Part shown: positions 8,804-17,392 of the stretch, piece after piece
How the letters are laid out: the number at the start of each line of letters is the position of its first letter
Numbering within the stretch: position 1 is the first letter of the stretch
Assembly: GCF_000169095.1 (NCBI RefSeq)
Contig: NZ_AAVU01000019.1
Location: 1-64,000, forward strand
Length of the DNA stretch: 64,000 nt
DNA from: Lyngbya sp. PCC 8106
GTDB lineage: Bacteria; Cyanobacteriota; Cyanobacteriia; Cyanobacteriales; Microcoleaceae
Reading direction: 5' to 3'
Notes under the pieces: model-generated
What the model was told of the DNA's origin: nothing
The model's input: only the letters and a program-made list of their open reading frames with translations
Databases searched by the model: none
Translations under genes and position numbers: made by a program

Positions 8804-9826
8804 ATGGCTATAAAAGTCGCAATTAATGGATTTGGTCGCATTGGACGTTTAGTAATGCGTTCGGCGATTAAAAATCCTGAGATTGAGTTTGTTGCGATTA
8901 ATGACCTCGTACCTGCTGAAAACTTAGCTTATTTATTCAAGTATGATTCGACTCACGGTAAGCTTGAAAGCCAAGTTGAAGCAAAGGATGATCACATCAT
9001 CGTTGATGGACACTCAATTCGTTGTACTTCGGTCAGAAATCCCGCAGAATTGCCTTGGAAGGAGATGGGAGTAGATTATGTAGTTGAGTCAACAGGGCTA
9101 TTTACTACTTACGATGGCGCTTCCAATCATCTGACCGCCGGTGCCAAACGGGTGATTATTTCCGCCCCGACCAAAGACCCTGACAAAGTAAAAACGTTGT
9201 TGATGGGGGTCAACCACGAAGAATTTAATCCCCAAGACCATTTAATTGTTTCTAATGCCAGTTGTACCACGAACTGTTTAGCCCCGATTGCCAAAGTCAT
9301 TCAAGATAACTTTGGTTTAGCAGAAGGGTTGATGACAACGGTTCACTCGATGACGGCGACGCAACCGACGGTTGATGGCCCGAGTAAAAAAGATTTTCGC
9401 GGAGGACGCGGTGCCGCCCAAAATATTATTCCGGCTTCTACTGGGGCTGCAAAAGCGGTCACATTGGTTTTACCTGAACTCAAAGGAAAATTAACGGGGA
9501 TGGCGTTTCGGGTACCGACTCCTAATGTTTCTGTTGTTGACTTAACCTTTAAAACGGAGAAATCGACCAGTTACAAAGAGATTTGTGCAGCGATGAAAGC
9601 GGCATCGGAAGGGGCGATGAAAGGCGTTTTAGGTTATACTGAAGATCCGGTTGTTTCAACTGATTTTATTACGGATTCTCACTCCAGTATTTTTGATGCG
9701 GATGCGGGAATGGAGTTGAATTCTAACTTCTTTAAAGTCGTTTCTTGGTATGATAACGAGTGGGGATATTCCTGTCGTGTGGTTGATTTGATGTTATTGA
9801 TCGCGAAGAAAGACGGGTTATTGTAA
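8804..9826 (+). CDS. gap1: Glyceraldehyde-3-phosphate dehydrogenase, glycolytic type (Gap1)
   Basis: Phosphorylating GAPDH of 340 residues. The Rossmann motif INGFGRIGR is at 7-15, the catalytic cysteine is in SNASCTTNC, and Asp34 (AINDLVP) fits NAD rather than NADP preference. The sequence resembles cyanobacterial Gap1 (glycolytic, NAD-linked) and not the Calvin-cycle Gap2. It converts glyceraldehyde-3-phosphate to 1,3-bisphosphoglycerate during sugar breakdown, consistent with the neighbouring glycogen phosphorylase and glucokinase genes. A GAGGAG-type ribosome site lies just before the ATG. Confidence 0.94.
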   Translation: MAIKVAINGFGRIGRLVMRSAIKNPEIEFVAINDLVPAENLAYLFKYDSTHGKLESQVEAKDDHIIVDGHSIRCTSVRNPAELPWKEMGVDYVVESTGLFTTYDGASNHLTAGAKRVIISAPTKDPDKVKTLLMGVNHEEFNPQDHLIVSNASCTTNCLAPIAKVIQDNFGLAEGLMTTVHSMTATQPTVDGPSKKDFRGGRGAAQNIIPASTGAAKAVTLVLPELKGKLTGMAFRVPTPNVSVVDLTFKTEKSTSYKEICAAMKAASEGAMKGVLGYTEDPVVSTDFITDSHSSIFDADAGMELNSNFFKVVSWYDNEWGYSCRVVDLMLLIAKKDGLL

Positions 9827-9838
9827 ACTCGGTGAGTG

Positions 9839-9859
9839 AGGGTGGGCAATGCTCGCCCT
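9839..9859 (+). terminator. Hairpin after gap1
   Basis: AGGGTGGGC and GCTCGCCCT pair over 9 bp (two G-T pairs) around a 3-nt loop, 13 bp after the gap1 stop. The sequence has the look of a dispersed cyanobacterial GGGC-rich palindrome. Only a short T-rich stretch follows, so termination is likely but not certain. Confidence 0.5.
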
Positions 9860-9947
9860 ATCTGTTTAAAAATTTGACTTTATTAACTAACTTTTGAAGG
9901 GTTAAATTGCACCCTAACAATTGCTCTTAAAATTACGATTGAACTCT

Positions 9948-10310
9948 ATGTCCGAACTTCCGCCATTGAATACTGATACCATTTGGGCAATCCTTAACGA
10001 AGATCTCAATGATGCCACCGTTAATCAATTGCTTTGGTATCATCTCGGTTATCGCTACAACTCAGAATACCAAAGTTGGGATTGTACCAATGTTGAACCC
10101 GCTTGGCAAGAGGAGTATCCCGAACCTCCAGACTTTATTGACAGTCGCCCTGCAACGGTGAAATTAACTCGGTCTATCCCCAAAGAATATAAGCAGTTAC
10201 TCAAAGAACAGTTAGGGTTTACCGGATACAAAGTGGGTGAATTTACTCCGGCTCAGGCCCGTCGTGCAACCGCAGCCAACTGGTTACTTGCCAAAATGAA
10301 ACAAAGCTAA
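9948..10310 (+). CDS. DUF1823 family protein
   Basis: A 120-residue soluble protein beginning MSELPPLNTDTIWAIL, which I recognise as the DUF1823 family found in cyanobacteria and plastid-bearing plants. Its function is unknown. The start at 9948 is preferred over an in-frame TTG 27 bp upstream because homologues begin at this Met. Conserved features seen are the WYHLGYRY segment, the TVKLTRSIP stretch and an RRATAANWLL C-terminus. There is no signal peptide or membrane segment. It lies between gap1 and clpC on the same strand. Confidence 0.8.
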   Translation: MSELPPLNTDTIWAILNEDLNDATVNQLLWYHLGYRYNSEYQSWDCTNVEPAWQEEYPEPPDFIDSRPATVKLTRSIPKEYKQLLKEQLGFTGYKVGEFTPAQARRATAANWLLAKMKQS

Positions 10311-10512
10311 ACTGGTCACGGGTCATTGTCAGTAAATCTTGACCGTTCGGTAGATTACGGCTCTCCTCACTGTATCGTAGTTTAAAATAACGGTACAGTG
10401 ATAGTAACAAACAAGTACACAAAAATTTACAACGGTCAGATAAAAAACCCTCTCTGATCTAGCAACTCCGTATAGGAGAGGCCATAAGCTCTATAGGTGG
10501 AACCGAAACATC

Positions 10513-12999
10513 ATGTTTGAATACTTTTCAGATAAAGCCATTAAAGTTGTGATGCTGTCTCAAGAGGAGGCTCGTCGCTTAGGACATAACTTTGTCGGTA
10601 CGGAACAACTGCTGTTAGGGATTCTGGGAGAAGGAACCAGTGTCGCAGCTAAACTGTTGTCGGATAGAGGAGTTACCCTCGAAGACGGCAGACGAGAAGT
10701 TGAATCGATTATTGGACGGGGTTCGGGCTTTATTCCCGCAGAAATTCCCTTCACACCCCGAGCCAAACGGGTCTTTGAAGGTTCCCTGCAAGAAGCTCGC
10801 CAATTGGGAAACAACTACATCGGCCCAGAACACATCTTACTGGGATTATTGCAGGATGAAGAAGGTGTTGCCGCAAAAGTTCTAGAAAATTTTAGCATTG
10901 AGAGAGCCAAACTTCGCACTGATATTATCAGAGCTTTGGGAGAGGATGCGGGGTCAACTGTTTCAGCCGGAGGGCGGGCTTCCGGAAACAAACGGACTGT
11001 TACCCTTGATGAATTTGGGACCAATTTAAGTAAATTAGCCGCAGAAGGTAAACTTGATCCGGTTGTCGGGCGGGAACGGGAAATTGAACGGGTGATCCAA
11101 ATTCTCGGGCGTCGGACTAAAAATAACCCCGTATTAGTCGGTGAACCGGGAGTTGGGAAAACGGCTATTGCCGAAGGGCTAGCCCAACGTATCGTTCAAG
11201 AAGATATTCCTGAACTCTTAGCCGATAAGCAAGTGTTTAGCTTGGATATGGGGTCGTTAGTTGCCGGAACTCGTTTTAGAGGAGAATTTGAAGAACGACT
11301 CAAAAAGATCGTTGAAGAAATTCGCTCTTGCGGAAATATTATCCTGGTGATTGACGAAATTCACACGATTGTCGGTGCCGGGGCAATTGAAGGCAGCATG
11401 GACGCCGCGAATATGCTGAAACCTGCCCTTGCCCGAGGAGAATTGCAGTGTTTGGGCGCGACAACCCTCGATGAATATCGCAAGCATATCGAACGAGATG
11501 CGGCTTTAGAACGACGCTTTCAACCTGTAATGGTCGGTGAACCGAGTGTTGAAGATACGGTTGAAATTCTATTCGGGTTGCGTTCAGCTTATGAACAACA
11601 CCACAGACTCACTATTACCGATCAAGCGGTATACGCCGCAGCAACTTTATCTGATCGTTACATTAGCGATCGCTTTTTACCCGATAAAGCTATTGATTTA
11701 ATCGATGAAGCGGGTTCTCGCGTGCGGGTGATGAATTCTAAACCCTCACCGGAAACTCAAGAACTGAAGCGGGAATTGTCTGATATTATCCGCGAAAAAG
11801 AAGAAACGGTTAAAAAGCAAGATTTTGAGAAAGCCGGAGAGTTACGCGATCGCGAAATCGAACTCAAAGAGAAAATCGAAGCGGTTACAACAGGCAAAGA
11901 AACCAGCAAAGCACCCCTGCAACTGATGGTGGGTGAGGAAGATATTGCGGAAGTGTTAGCCGCGTGGACGAGTATTCCGGTGAGTAAACTTACTGAGTCT
12001 GAGTCTCAGAAATTGCTGCATATGGAAGAGACTCTCCATCAACGTCTCATCGGTCAAGATGAAGCCGTGAGTGCGGTTTCTCGGGCTATTCGACGGGCGC
12101 GGGTCGGCTTGAAGAACCCCAACCGTCCGATCGCGAGTTTTATCTTCTCAGGCCCGACTGGGGTGGGTAAGACGGAGTTAACCAAAGCGTTAGCAGCCTA
12201 TTTCTTTGGTTCAGAAGAAGCGATGATTCGCTTGGATATGTCGGAGTTTATGGAACGTCATACGGTGTCTAAGTTGATTGGTTCACCGCCTGGATATGTC
12301 GGGTTTGATGAAGGTGGACAACTGACTGAAGCGGTGCGGCGTCGTCCTTACACGGTGGTATTGTTTGACGAAATCGAAAAAGCACACCCCGATGTGTTTA
12401 ATATGTTGCTGCAAATTCTCGAAGACGGACGGTTAACCGATGCCAAAGGACGTACTGTTAGCTTTAAGAATACCTTGTTAATTATGACCTCTAATATTGG
12501 GTCGAAGGTGATTGAAAAAGGTGGCGGTGGACTGGGCTTTGAGTTGGGCGAACCGGGAGAAGATTTACAATACACTCGCATTCGCAACTTGGTGAATGAA
12601 GAATTGAAGCAATTTTTCCGCCCAGAATTCCTCAACCGTTTGGATGAGATTATTGTCTTCCGTCAGTTAGAACGAGAAGAAGTTCGTCACATTGCCGATC
12701 TTATGTTGCAAGAAGTCTTCAGACGTCTGCGTGAAAAAGGCATGACGATTGAAGTTAGCGACAAGTTTAAGGAACATCTGATTGAAGTGGGTTATGACCG
12801 AAATTACGGGGCTAGACCGATGCGTCGTGCGGTGATGAGTCTGTTAGAAGATGCCTTAGCCGAAGCAATGTTATCTGGTTTATTGACAGAAGGAAATCAT
12901 GCGTTAGTTGACATGGATGAGGAAGGGAAGGTGAAAGTCTCTCTCGGTGAACGTCAACCGGAAGATGCACCTGAATATGCGGTGACCACTCATCGTTAA
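10513..12999 (+). CDS. clpC: ATP-dependent Clp protease ATP-binding subunit ClpC
   Basis: An HSP100 AAA+ unfoldase that delivers proteins to ClpP/ClpR. The 828 residues comprise two N-terminal Clp_N repeats (about 1-145), AAA domain 1 with Walker A GEPGVGKTA, a UVR-type middle region around VKKQDFEKAGELRDRE, and AAA domain 2 with Walker A GPTGVGKTE followed by the D2-small domain. The length, UVR region and first domain order match ClpC rather than ClpB. In cyanobacteria this is usually an essential, plastid-like chaperone. A strong terminator follows. Confidence 0.96.
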   Translation: MFEYFSDKAIKVVMLSQEEARRLGHNFVGTEQLLLGILGEGTSVAAKLLSDRGVTLEDGRREVESIIGRGSGFIPAEIPFTPRAKRVFEGSLQEARQLGNNYIGPEHILLGLLQDEEGVAAKVLENFSIERAKLRTDIIRALGEDAGSTVSAGGRASGNKRTVTLDEFGTNLSKLAAEGKLDPVVGREREIERVIQILGRRTKNNPVLVGEPGVGKTAIAEGLAQRIVQEDIPELLADKQVFSLDMGSLVAGTRFRGEFEERLKKIVEEIRSCGNIILVIDEIHTIVGAGAIEGSMDAANMLKPALARGELQCLGATTLDEYRKHIERDAALERRFQPVMVGEPSVEDTVEILFGLRSAYEQHHRLTITDQAVYAAATLSDRYISDRFLPDKAIDLIDEAGSRVRVMNSKPSPETQELKRELSDIIREKEETVKKQDFEKAGELRDREIELKEKIEAVTTGKETSKAPLQLMVGEEDIAEVLAAWTSIPVSKLTESESQKLLHMEETLHQRLIGQDEAVSAVSRAIRRARVGLKNPNRPIASFIFSGPTGVGKTELTKALAAYFFGSEEAMIRLDMSEFMERHTVSKLIGSPPGYVGFDEGGQLTEAVRRRPYTVVLFDEIEKAHPDVFNMLLQILEDGRLTDAKGRTVSFKNTLLIMTSNIGSKVIEKGGGGLGFELGEPGEDLQYTRIRNLVNEELKQFFRPEFLNRLDEIIVFRQLEREEVRHIADLMLQEVFRRLREKGMTIEVSDKFKEHLIEVGYDRNYGARPMRRAVMSLLEDALAEAMLSGLLTEGNHALVDMDEEGKVKVSLGERQPEDAPEYAVTTHR

Positions 13000-13025
13000 T
13001 TCGTCATTGTTTAATTAAGTTCTAG

Positions 13026-13055
13026 GCGACATCTATAGAGGTGTCGCTTTTTTTT
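13026..13055 (+). terminator. Intrinsic terminator of clpC
   Basis: GCGACATCT and AGGTGTCGC form a 9-bp stem with one G-T pair and a 4-nt loop, followed directly by eight T residues, 27 bp after the clpC stop. This is the clearest rho-independent terminator in the window. Confidence 0.9.
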
Positions 13056-13095
13056 GGGTTTAATTGATGGTGGGGGATTGGGGGAGGCGATAAGT

Positions 13096-13126
13096 CCCAC
13101 GCTAAATTCTCCGAATTAGCGTCGGG
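13096..13126. repeat. Left-end imperfect hairpin of the tnpB element
   Basis: CCC, ACGCTAA and ATT on the left pair with AATTAGCGT and GGG on the right, with one unpaired A and one unpaired C. Unpaired bases in subterminal hairpins are typical of IS200/IS605 left ends recognised by Y1 transposases. Confidence 0.55.
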
Positions 13127-13218
13127 ATACATGGACATCCCCCAAGTATTTTTTCACCCCATCAGGGGATTCAAAAATACATTTACCAATTCTACTCAGC
13201 TATGGTAGACTGTTGTGT

Positions 13219-14433
13219 ATGCTGATGATGAACTATCGATACCGAATTTACCCAAGTACCGACCAGCAATCGTCTATGATTGACTGGTTAGAAACTTGTC
13301 GGGGAGTCTACAACTACGCTTTGCGGGAGTTGAAAGACTGGATTGCGAGTCGGAAATGTGACGTGGATAGATGTTCGTTATCGAAAGAGTATATTATTCC
13401 TGCTGACACTCCATTCCCTAGTTATCATCTTCAGCAAAACAACCTACCTAAAGCCAAAAAGATAAACCCAAAACTGAAAGAGGTACACTCTCAAGTGTTG
13501 CAAACAACCATTAGAAGGTTGCACGACACATGGGATGCGTTTCGCTCTAGAGGCTTTGGGTTTCCTCGTTTCAAGAAGTTTGGACAATTCCAGTCGTTTT
13601 TGTATCCTCAATTCAAAGAGAATCCTTTGAATAGCGGGCGCATCAAACTTCCTAAAATTGGCGAGGTAAAAATCAATCTGCACCGACCAATTCCTGATGA
13701 ATTCACGATTAAACAAGTCAGGGTTTTGTCGAGAGCAAGACATACTCAGTGGTATGTAGTGATTACTATCGCGCTTGATGTGGAAATTCCCGAAAATCCT
13801 CCGATTGGACGTGCGATTGGAATCGATTTGGGACTGGAAAAATTTGTCACAACGTCAGATAATTTCACGGTGGAACGTCCGAAGTTTTTAAAAGGCTTCA
13901 AAGGCAAGCTTAAATTGCTGCAACGGAGAGCTTCTAGAAAACATAAGGGTTCTAAAAACTGGGAAAAGGCACAGATAAAAGTGGCAAGATTGCATCATAA
14001 AATTGCCAATACTCGTAAAGACTTTCATTTGAAAACCGCACATATTTTATGTGACCAAGCCGAAACTATTTTTGCAGAAGATCTCAACACAACAGGGCTG
14101 AATCGAGGAATGCTCCGCAAAGAGTGTGTTGATGCTTCTTTCGGTCAGTTCCTCGACTTGCTCAAGTGGGTTTGTTGGAAGCGGGGTTGTTACTTCCAAA
14201 AAGTAGACCCTCGCGGAACCAGTCAAACCTGCCCGGAGTGTGGTGCAACCGTGAAGAAACCTCTCAAAGAAAGAGAGCATATTTGTCCGGAATGCAACTA
14301 CAAAACTCATAGAGATCATGCAGCGGCTCAAATGGTGAGATTGCGAGGATTGGAATTAGTACCCAAGGACTTTGGGGAACGGAAACTGCCTGGTAATGGC
14401 GTACTGTCGGGTGGGATGATCGCTCATAGATAA
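13219..14433 (+). CDS. tnpB: TnpB, RNA-guided RuvC-like nuclease
   Basis: Full-length TnpB of about 404 residues. The N-terminal OrfB helix-turn-helix region starts NYRYRIYPSTDQQ. The RuvC residues all appear present: Asp in GIDLGLEKF, Glu in IFAEDLNTTGL, and Asp in HRDHAAAQ. A zinc finger has CPECG and CPECN pairs. It is therefore probably active. Several in-frame ATGs (13219, 13225, 13228) could start translation, and the first is used here. TnpB proteins cut DNA using an RNA made from the 3' end of their own gene and the right element end, which here would include the hairpin at 14475. Confidence 0.93.
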   Translation: MLMMNYRYRIYPSTDQQSSMIDWLETCRGVYNYALRELKDWIASRKCDVDRCSLSKEYIIPADTPFPSYHLQQNNLPKAKKINPKLKEVHSQVLQTTIRRLHDTWDAFRSRGFGFPRFKKFGQFQSFLYPQFKENPLNSGRIKLPKIGEVKINLHRPIPDEFTIKQVRVLSRARHTQWYVVITIALDVEIPENPPIGRAIGIDLGLEKFVTTSDNFTVERPKFLKGFKGKLKLLQRRASRKHKGSKNWEKAQIKVARLHHKIANTRKDFHLKTAHILCDQAETIFAEDLNTTGLNRGMLRKECVDASFGQFLDLLKWVCWKRGCYFQKVDPRGTSQTCPECGATVKKPLKEREHICPECNYKTHRDHAAAQMVRLRGLELVPKDFGERKLPGNGVLSGGMIAHR

Positions 14434-14474
14434 GTGCTTATCCAGGAATGCTCAGTCGCGAGATTGAGAAGCCT

Positions 14475-14499
14475 ACACTGTAATCAAAGATTACAGTGT
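14475..14499 (+). ncRNA. Right-end hairpin, probable scaffold of the TnpB guide RNA
   Basis: ACACTGTAATC and GATTACAGTGT are perfect 11-bp arms around an AAA loop. They are followed by GGAGTATGTCAC at the likely element end. In TnpB systems the guide RNA consists of the ORF 3' end plus the right end, with the guide taken from flanking DNA (here from about 14513). The RNA itself is inferred and only the hairpin is seen. Confidence 0.6.
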
Positions 14500-14596
14500 G
14501 GGAGTATGTCACTATGTGAAACAAAAAGGATAAAGACTTATTTGATCACCTCCTCAAACTTGACTTTATTTTTATCCATTATAATTTGACCTGACT

Positions 14597-15475
14597 TTAA
14601 GTATTGTCGTTTAAATATTCTCGCATATATTCATTCACTAACTCGGGTTTTTCTTGTTGTACCCAATGGCTACAATTGGGGATATAACGAACTTTGAAAT
14701 TCTGTACATATTCTTCGGTTCCGTAGGTTAATTCTTTGCCTAAAGCTGCATCATTTTCTCCCCAGATCATTAACGTTGGAACCGTTAATAAACCCCATTC
14801 AGGTCGATCTTGAGGAGTGAAAAAAGCGGGAAAAACATTACGATAATAGTTGACCATGGCTGTTAATGCACCTCGTTTTGCCGCAGCATCTTTGTATACT
14901 TCTAAGTCAGTCGTTGTGAAGGCACTTTTGTCAATTGCCATGTTAATAAAAGCAGATGAAATTGCCCGATAATCATCTGATTGTAACAATATCTCGGGTA
15001 AAACAGGGAGTTGAAATAAAAACACATACCAACTTTTTTGGAGTTGATCAATTGTCCATAAACCATCCGCAAACTTTGCTGGATGCGGAATATTCATGAC
15101 TATTAATTTCTCGACCATTTCCGGGTAAGTATAGGAAAAATTCCAGGCAATTGCACCGCCCCAGTCGTGACCGACTAAGATACAATGGTTATATCCTAAA
15201 CCTGTAATCACTCCGCGAATATCTTGGATTAATTCCCTCATATTATAAGCGGATAATTCTCTGGGTTTATCACTCTCGTTGTAACCCCGTAAATCTAACG
15301 CAACGACTTGATAATCTTGGGCAAATTCAGGAATTTGATAACGCCAAGAGTACCAAAACTCAGGAAACCCATGTAACATTAGCATTAATGGCCCTTCGCC
15401 TTGGGTCACATAATGCAGTTTGACGCCATTTGTAGTAATATATTTACTTGTCCAAGTTCCTTCTAATACAGACAT
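14597..15475 (-). CDS. Alpha/beta hydrolase, epoxide hydrolase-like
   Basis: A 292-residue cytoplasmic alpha/beta-hydrolase. The oxyanion segment HGFPEFWYSWR and the nucleophile elbow VGHDWGGA carry Asp as nucleophile instead of Ser. The acid is in WGENDAAL and the general base is the His in NCSHWVQQEKPE. The Asp nucleophile points to the epoxide hydrolase/haloalkane dehalogenase group, and HGFPEFWYSWR is most like epoxide hydrolases. The substrate is unknown. It is transcribed alone from a promoter in the 15476-15693 gap. The next downstream feature is the tnpB element. Confidence 0.9.
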   Translation of the reverse strand: MSVLEGTWTSKYITTNGVKLHYVTQGEGPLMLMLHGFPEFWYSWRYQIPEFAQDYQVVALDLRGYNESDKPRELSAYNMRELIQDIRGVITGLGYNHCILVGHDWGGAIAWNFSYTYPEMVEKLIVMNIPHPAKFADGLWTIDQLQKSWYVFLFQLPVLPEILLQSDDYRAISSAFINMAIDKSAFTTTDLEVYKDAAAKRGALTAMVNYYRNVFPAFFTPQDRPEWGLLTVPTLMIWGENDAALGKELTYGTEEYVQNFKVRYIPNCSHWVQQEKPELVNEYMREYLNDNT

Positions 15476-15693
15476 ATTGACCTCCTAAAATTGTTGAACA
15501 GGTTGTGATCTGAGTCTAAAATTAAATATCAGCGATCAAACTAAAATTAGCTTAACCACTGATTAGAGAGTTTTCAGTCATCAGTCTTGTCATTGAAAGG
15601 ACTTCAACATTGAGATCGGGGTTTTAATCCCGGATAGACTGATAGATATTATCTTTGATTTTGATCGAATCTGAATCTAACTTTAGTCTGATT

Positions 15694-16392
15694 TTAAGTT
15701 TGAGAAGCAGATTCTTTTTGAGTCGCTGCATCTGAACGATCTTTTTCTTCGATTAAACGGTTTAAACTGTCTTCGACGAGGCGCTTACGTTGTTCTTCTT
15801 TGGTTTGTTGTTCTTGTCGATCTTGGAATAATATTCCGACTAAATGTGCGATGGCTAAACCCATTGCCCCCAGCGATAAAATATAACTATGGAGGGTGTA
15901 AAGTCGCAACAATGTTGAGGTATTAATTCCACCGCCACCTGTAACAATTTCTCGCAGGGTTGAACCGATAAAGGGAATGGCTTCAATGGTTCCTAACTCA
16001 ATTTTGAGTCGCCAAAAACCTTCTTGAGTCCAACTTAAAGCCATTGCTGTCCAGTCTAAACCAATGGAGGCTAATATTAGAAAGATACCACTAATCCAAG
16101 CTATTAGCCAACTGCTGCGAAATTGTCGTCCTAAAAACATTAGAACTAATTGAACTAAGCCTAACGCAATTACAAAGTTTCCTGCATACTTGTGTAAACC
16201 TTGCACTAACCAGCCAAATTCTACCTGTTGGGTGATTTGTTCTAGAGAGTGATAAGCCCCACCTGCAATGGGTTGATAGTTGATGGCGATCAGTAATCCC
16301 GTCAGGGCGGAAACCAGCGTTAAAGTTAAAATTGATACCGCGACTACAGTTGAAGTTCGCCTGAGTACAAACAAGGGATTAATTTTTTGCAT
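15694..16392 (-). CDS. Cytochrome b6-like (cyt b N-terminal domain) membrane protein
   Basis: A 232-residue four-helix protein that aligns along its length with cytochrome b6, e.g. FGWLVQGLHKYAG with the b6 FGWLIRSIHRW segment. His67, His168 and His183 match three of the four haem ligands of b6. The fourth, which should be at residue 81 (14 after His67), is Gln, so only one bis-His b haem can form in the usual way. The PWD motif after helix C is SWT. A charged C-terminal tail (about 190-232) is rich in Gln, Glu, Lys and Ser. It is a divergent paralogue, not petB. The redox partner is unknown. Confidence 0.85.
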   Translation of the reverse strand: MQKINPLFVLRRTSTVVAVSILTLTLVSALTGLLIAINYQPIAGGAYHSLEQITQQVEFGWLVQGLHKYAGNFVIALGLVQLVLMFLGRQFRSSWLIAWISGIFLILASIGLDWTAMALSWTQEGFWRLKIELGTIEAIPFIGSTLREIVTGGGGINTSTLLRLYTLHSYILSLGAMGLAIAHLVGILFQDRQEQQTKEEQRKRLVEDSLNRLIEEKDRSDAATQKESASQT

Positions 16393-16759
16393 GATTTTGT
16401 GATGTTGTGTAAATAAATGTCAAAAATGATGACAGTAGATTTTTGGACTGAATCTGCCTATCTGTGGAGTTTATTCTCTGAAACCCTTATATAAAGCTGT
16501 ATTCAGCATCCAGCACTCGAAAAATTTTAAAAAATCAGAAATGACTGATTTGAGTAATCTACATAAATCTTAACATAACTTTCAGAAAAAAGCAGCGCAT
16601 CCTCTTGACTGATGAGATCGGCTAACACAAAAAAGATTGAGATCATGATAAAAATCACTTGTTTATGAAACAATAGATAAATTGCGATTAAAATCAATCA
16701 GAGCAAAAAAATGGCGATCGCAGATGTGTATATAGATCCAAAGTTAATCAACTGGAGTA
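16393..16759. promoter_or_regulatory. Divergent intergenic region (cyt b6-like / MarC)
   Basis: A 367-bp gap between divergent genes, so it should hold promoters for both. It contains an inverted repeat AAATCAG-aaatga-CTGATTT at 16532-16551 and a HIP1 site near 16713. On the minus strand the inverted repeat is followed by a T-rich run, giving an attenuator-like shape upstream of the cytochrome gene. No consensus promoter is assigned. Confidence 0.35.
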
Positions 16760-17392
16760 TTGAAACAAATGATCGACGATATTGTTAATTCAAGTGCGCT
16801 TTTGTTAGTTTTACTCAACCCCTTTTTGATGAGTATCTATTTAATGGATTTGATTCAAAAGTTTGATTTAAGAACCTTTTCCATTTATCTGTTGAGAGGA
16901 ACGCTAATTAGTGCTATTGTTTTTATCACTTTTGCTTGGACAGGAGAAACGGTTTTCACAAAAATTTTACAAGTTCGGTTTGAATCTTTTCTCATCTTTG
17001 GAGGAATCATCTTTTTAGTTATTGGTTTACGGTTTTTCTTTGGAGGAAGTGAAGCTCTTGGACAACTACGCGGACAGCCCCGAGGTATAGCAATTACCAT
17101 TGCAATGCCTTATATGATTGGGCCGGGAACGGTGAGTGCAAGTGTGATTGCGGGAAGTCGTTTATCTCCTTTATTTTCAGCTTTATCAATTATTATGGCG
17201 CTGTTTATAACAGTGATTTCAATTATTCTAATGAAATGGCTTCATGATTATGTTCGTAGCCACAATGAAGCAATTGTTGAACGTTATATTGATATTGCTG
17301 GCCGAACTTCTGCGTTAATCATTGGAACATTTGCGATTGATATGATTATGAGAGGGATTGAAGAATGGTTTCAACTCGATCTGAACACTTAA
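16760..17392 (+). CDS. MarC family (UPF0056) membrane protein
   Basis: A 210-residue integral membrane protein with about six hydrophobic segments, recognisable as MarC/NAAT family by the NPF segment near residue 20 and the AMPYMIGPGTVSA segment near residue 114. Function in this family is poorly defined: some archaeal members move neutral amino acids, and E. coli MarC is not an established drug exporter. The 3' end overlaps the next gene by 28 bp, so the two are likely translated from one mRNA. Confidence 0.85.
   Translation: MKQMIDDIVNSSALLLVLLNPFLMSIYLMDLIQKFDLRTFSIYLLRGTLISAIVFITFAWTGETVFTKILQVRFESFLIFGGIIFLVIGLRFFFGGSEALGQLRGQPRGIAITIAMPYMIGPGTVSASVIAGSRLSPLFSALSIIMALFITVISIILMKWLHDYVRSHNEAIVERYIDIAGRTSALIIGTFAIDMIMRGIEEWFQLDLNT

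Larger units (their letters stand above)
13069..14512 (+). mobile_element. tnpB-only IS200/IS605 element (IS1341 type)
   Basis: One tnpB gene is flanked by subterminal hairpins: an imperfect one at 13096-13126 with a bulged A (arms ACGCTAAATT / AATTAGCGT), and a perfect 11-bp one at 14475-14499. The right boundary is placed after GGAGTATGTCAC (about 14512), an ending I associate with cyanobacterial members. The left boundary is a guess: a TTGAT pentamer at 13064-13068 could be the target-adjacent motif. No tnpA is present, so movement would need a TnpA in trans, such as the one at 344-748. Confidence 0.7.

Noticed and set aside
14047..14331. Minus-strand open frame inside tnpB
   Set aside because: Shadow frame of a well-supported gene with intact catalytic motifs; no independent signals.
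15694..16392. petB (cytochrome b6 of the b6f complex)
   Set aside because: One haem-ligand His is replaced by Gln, PWD is lost, and no petD follows; it is a divergent paralogue.
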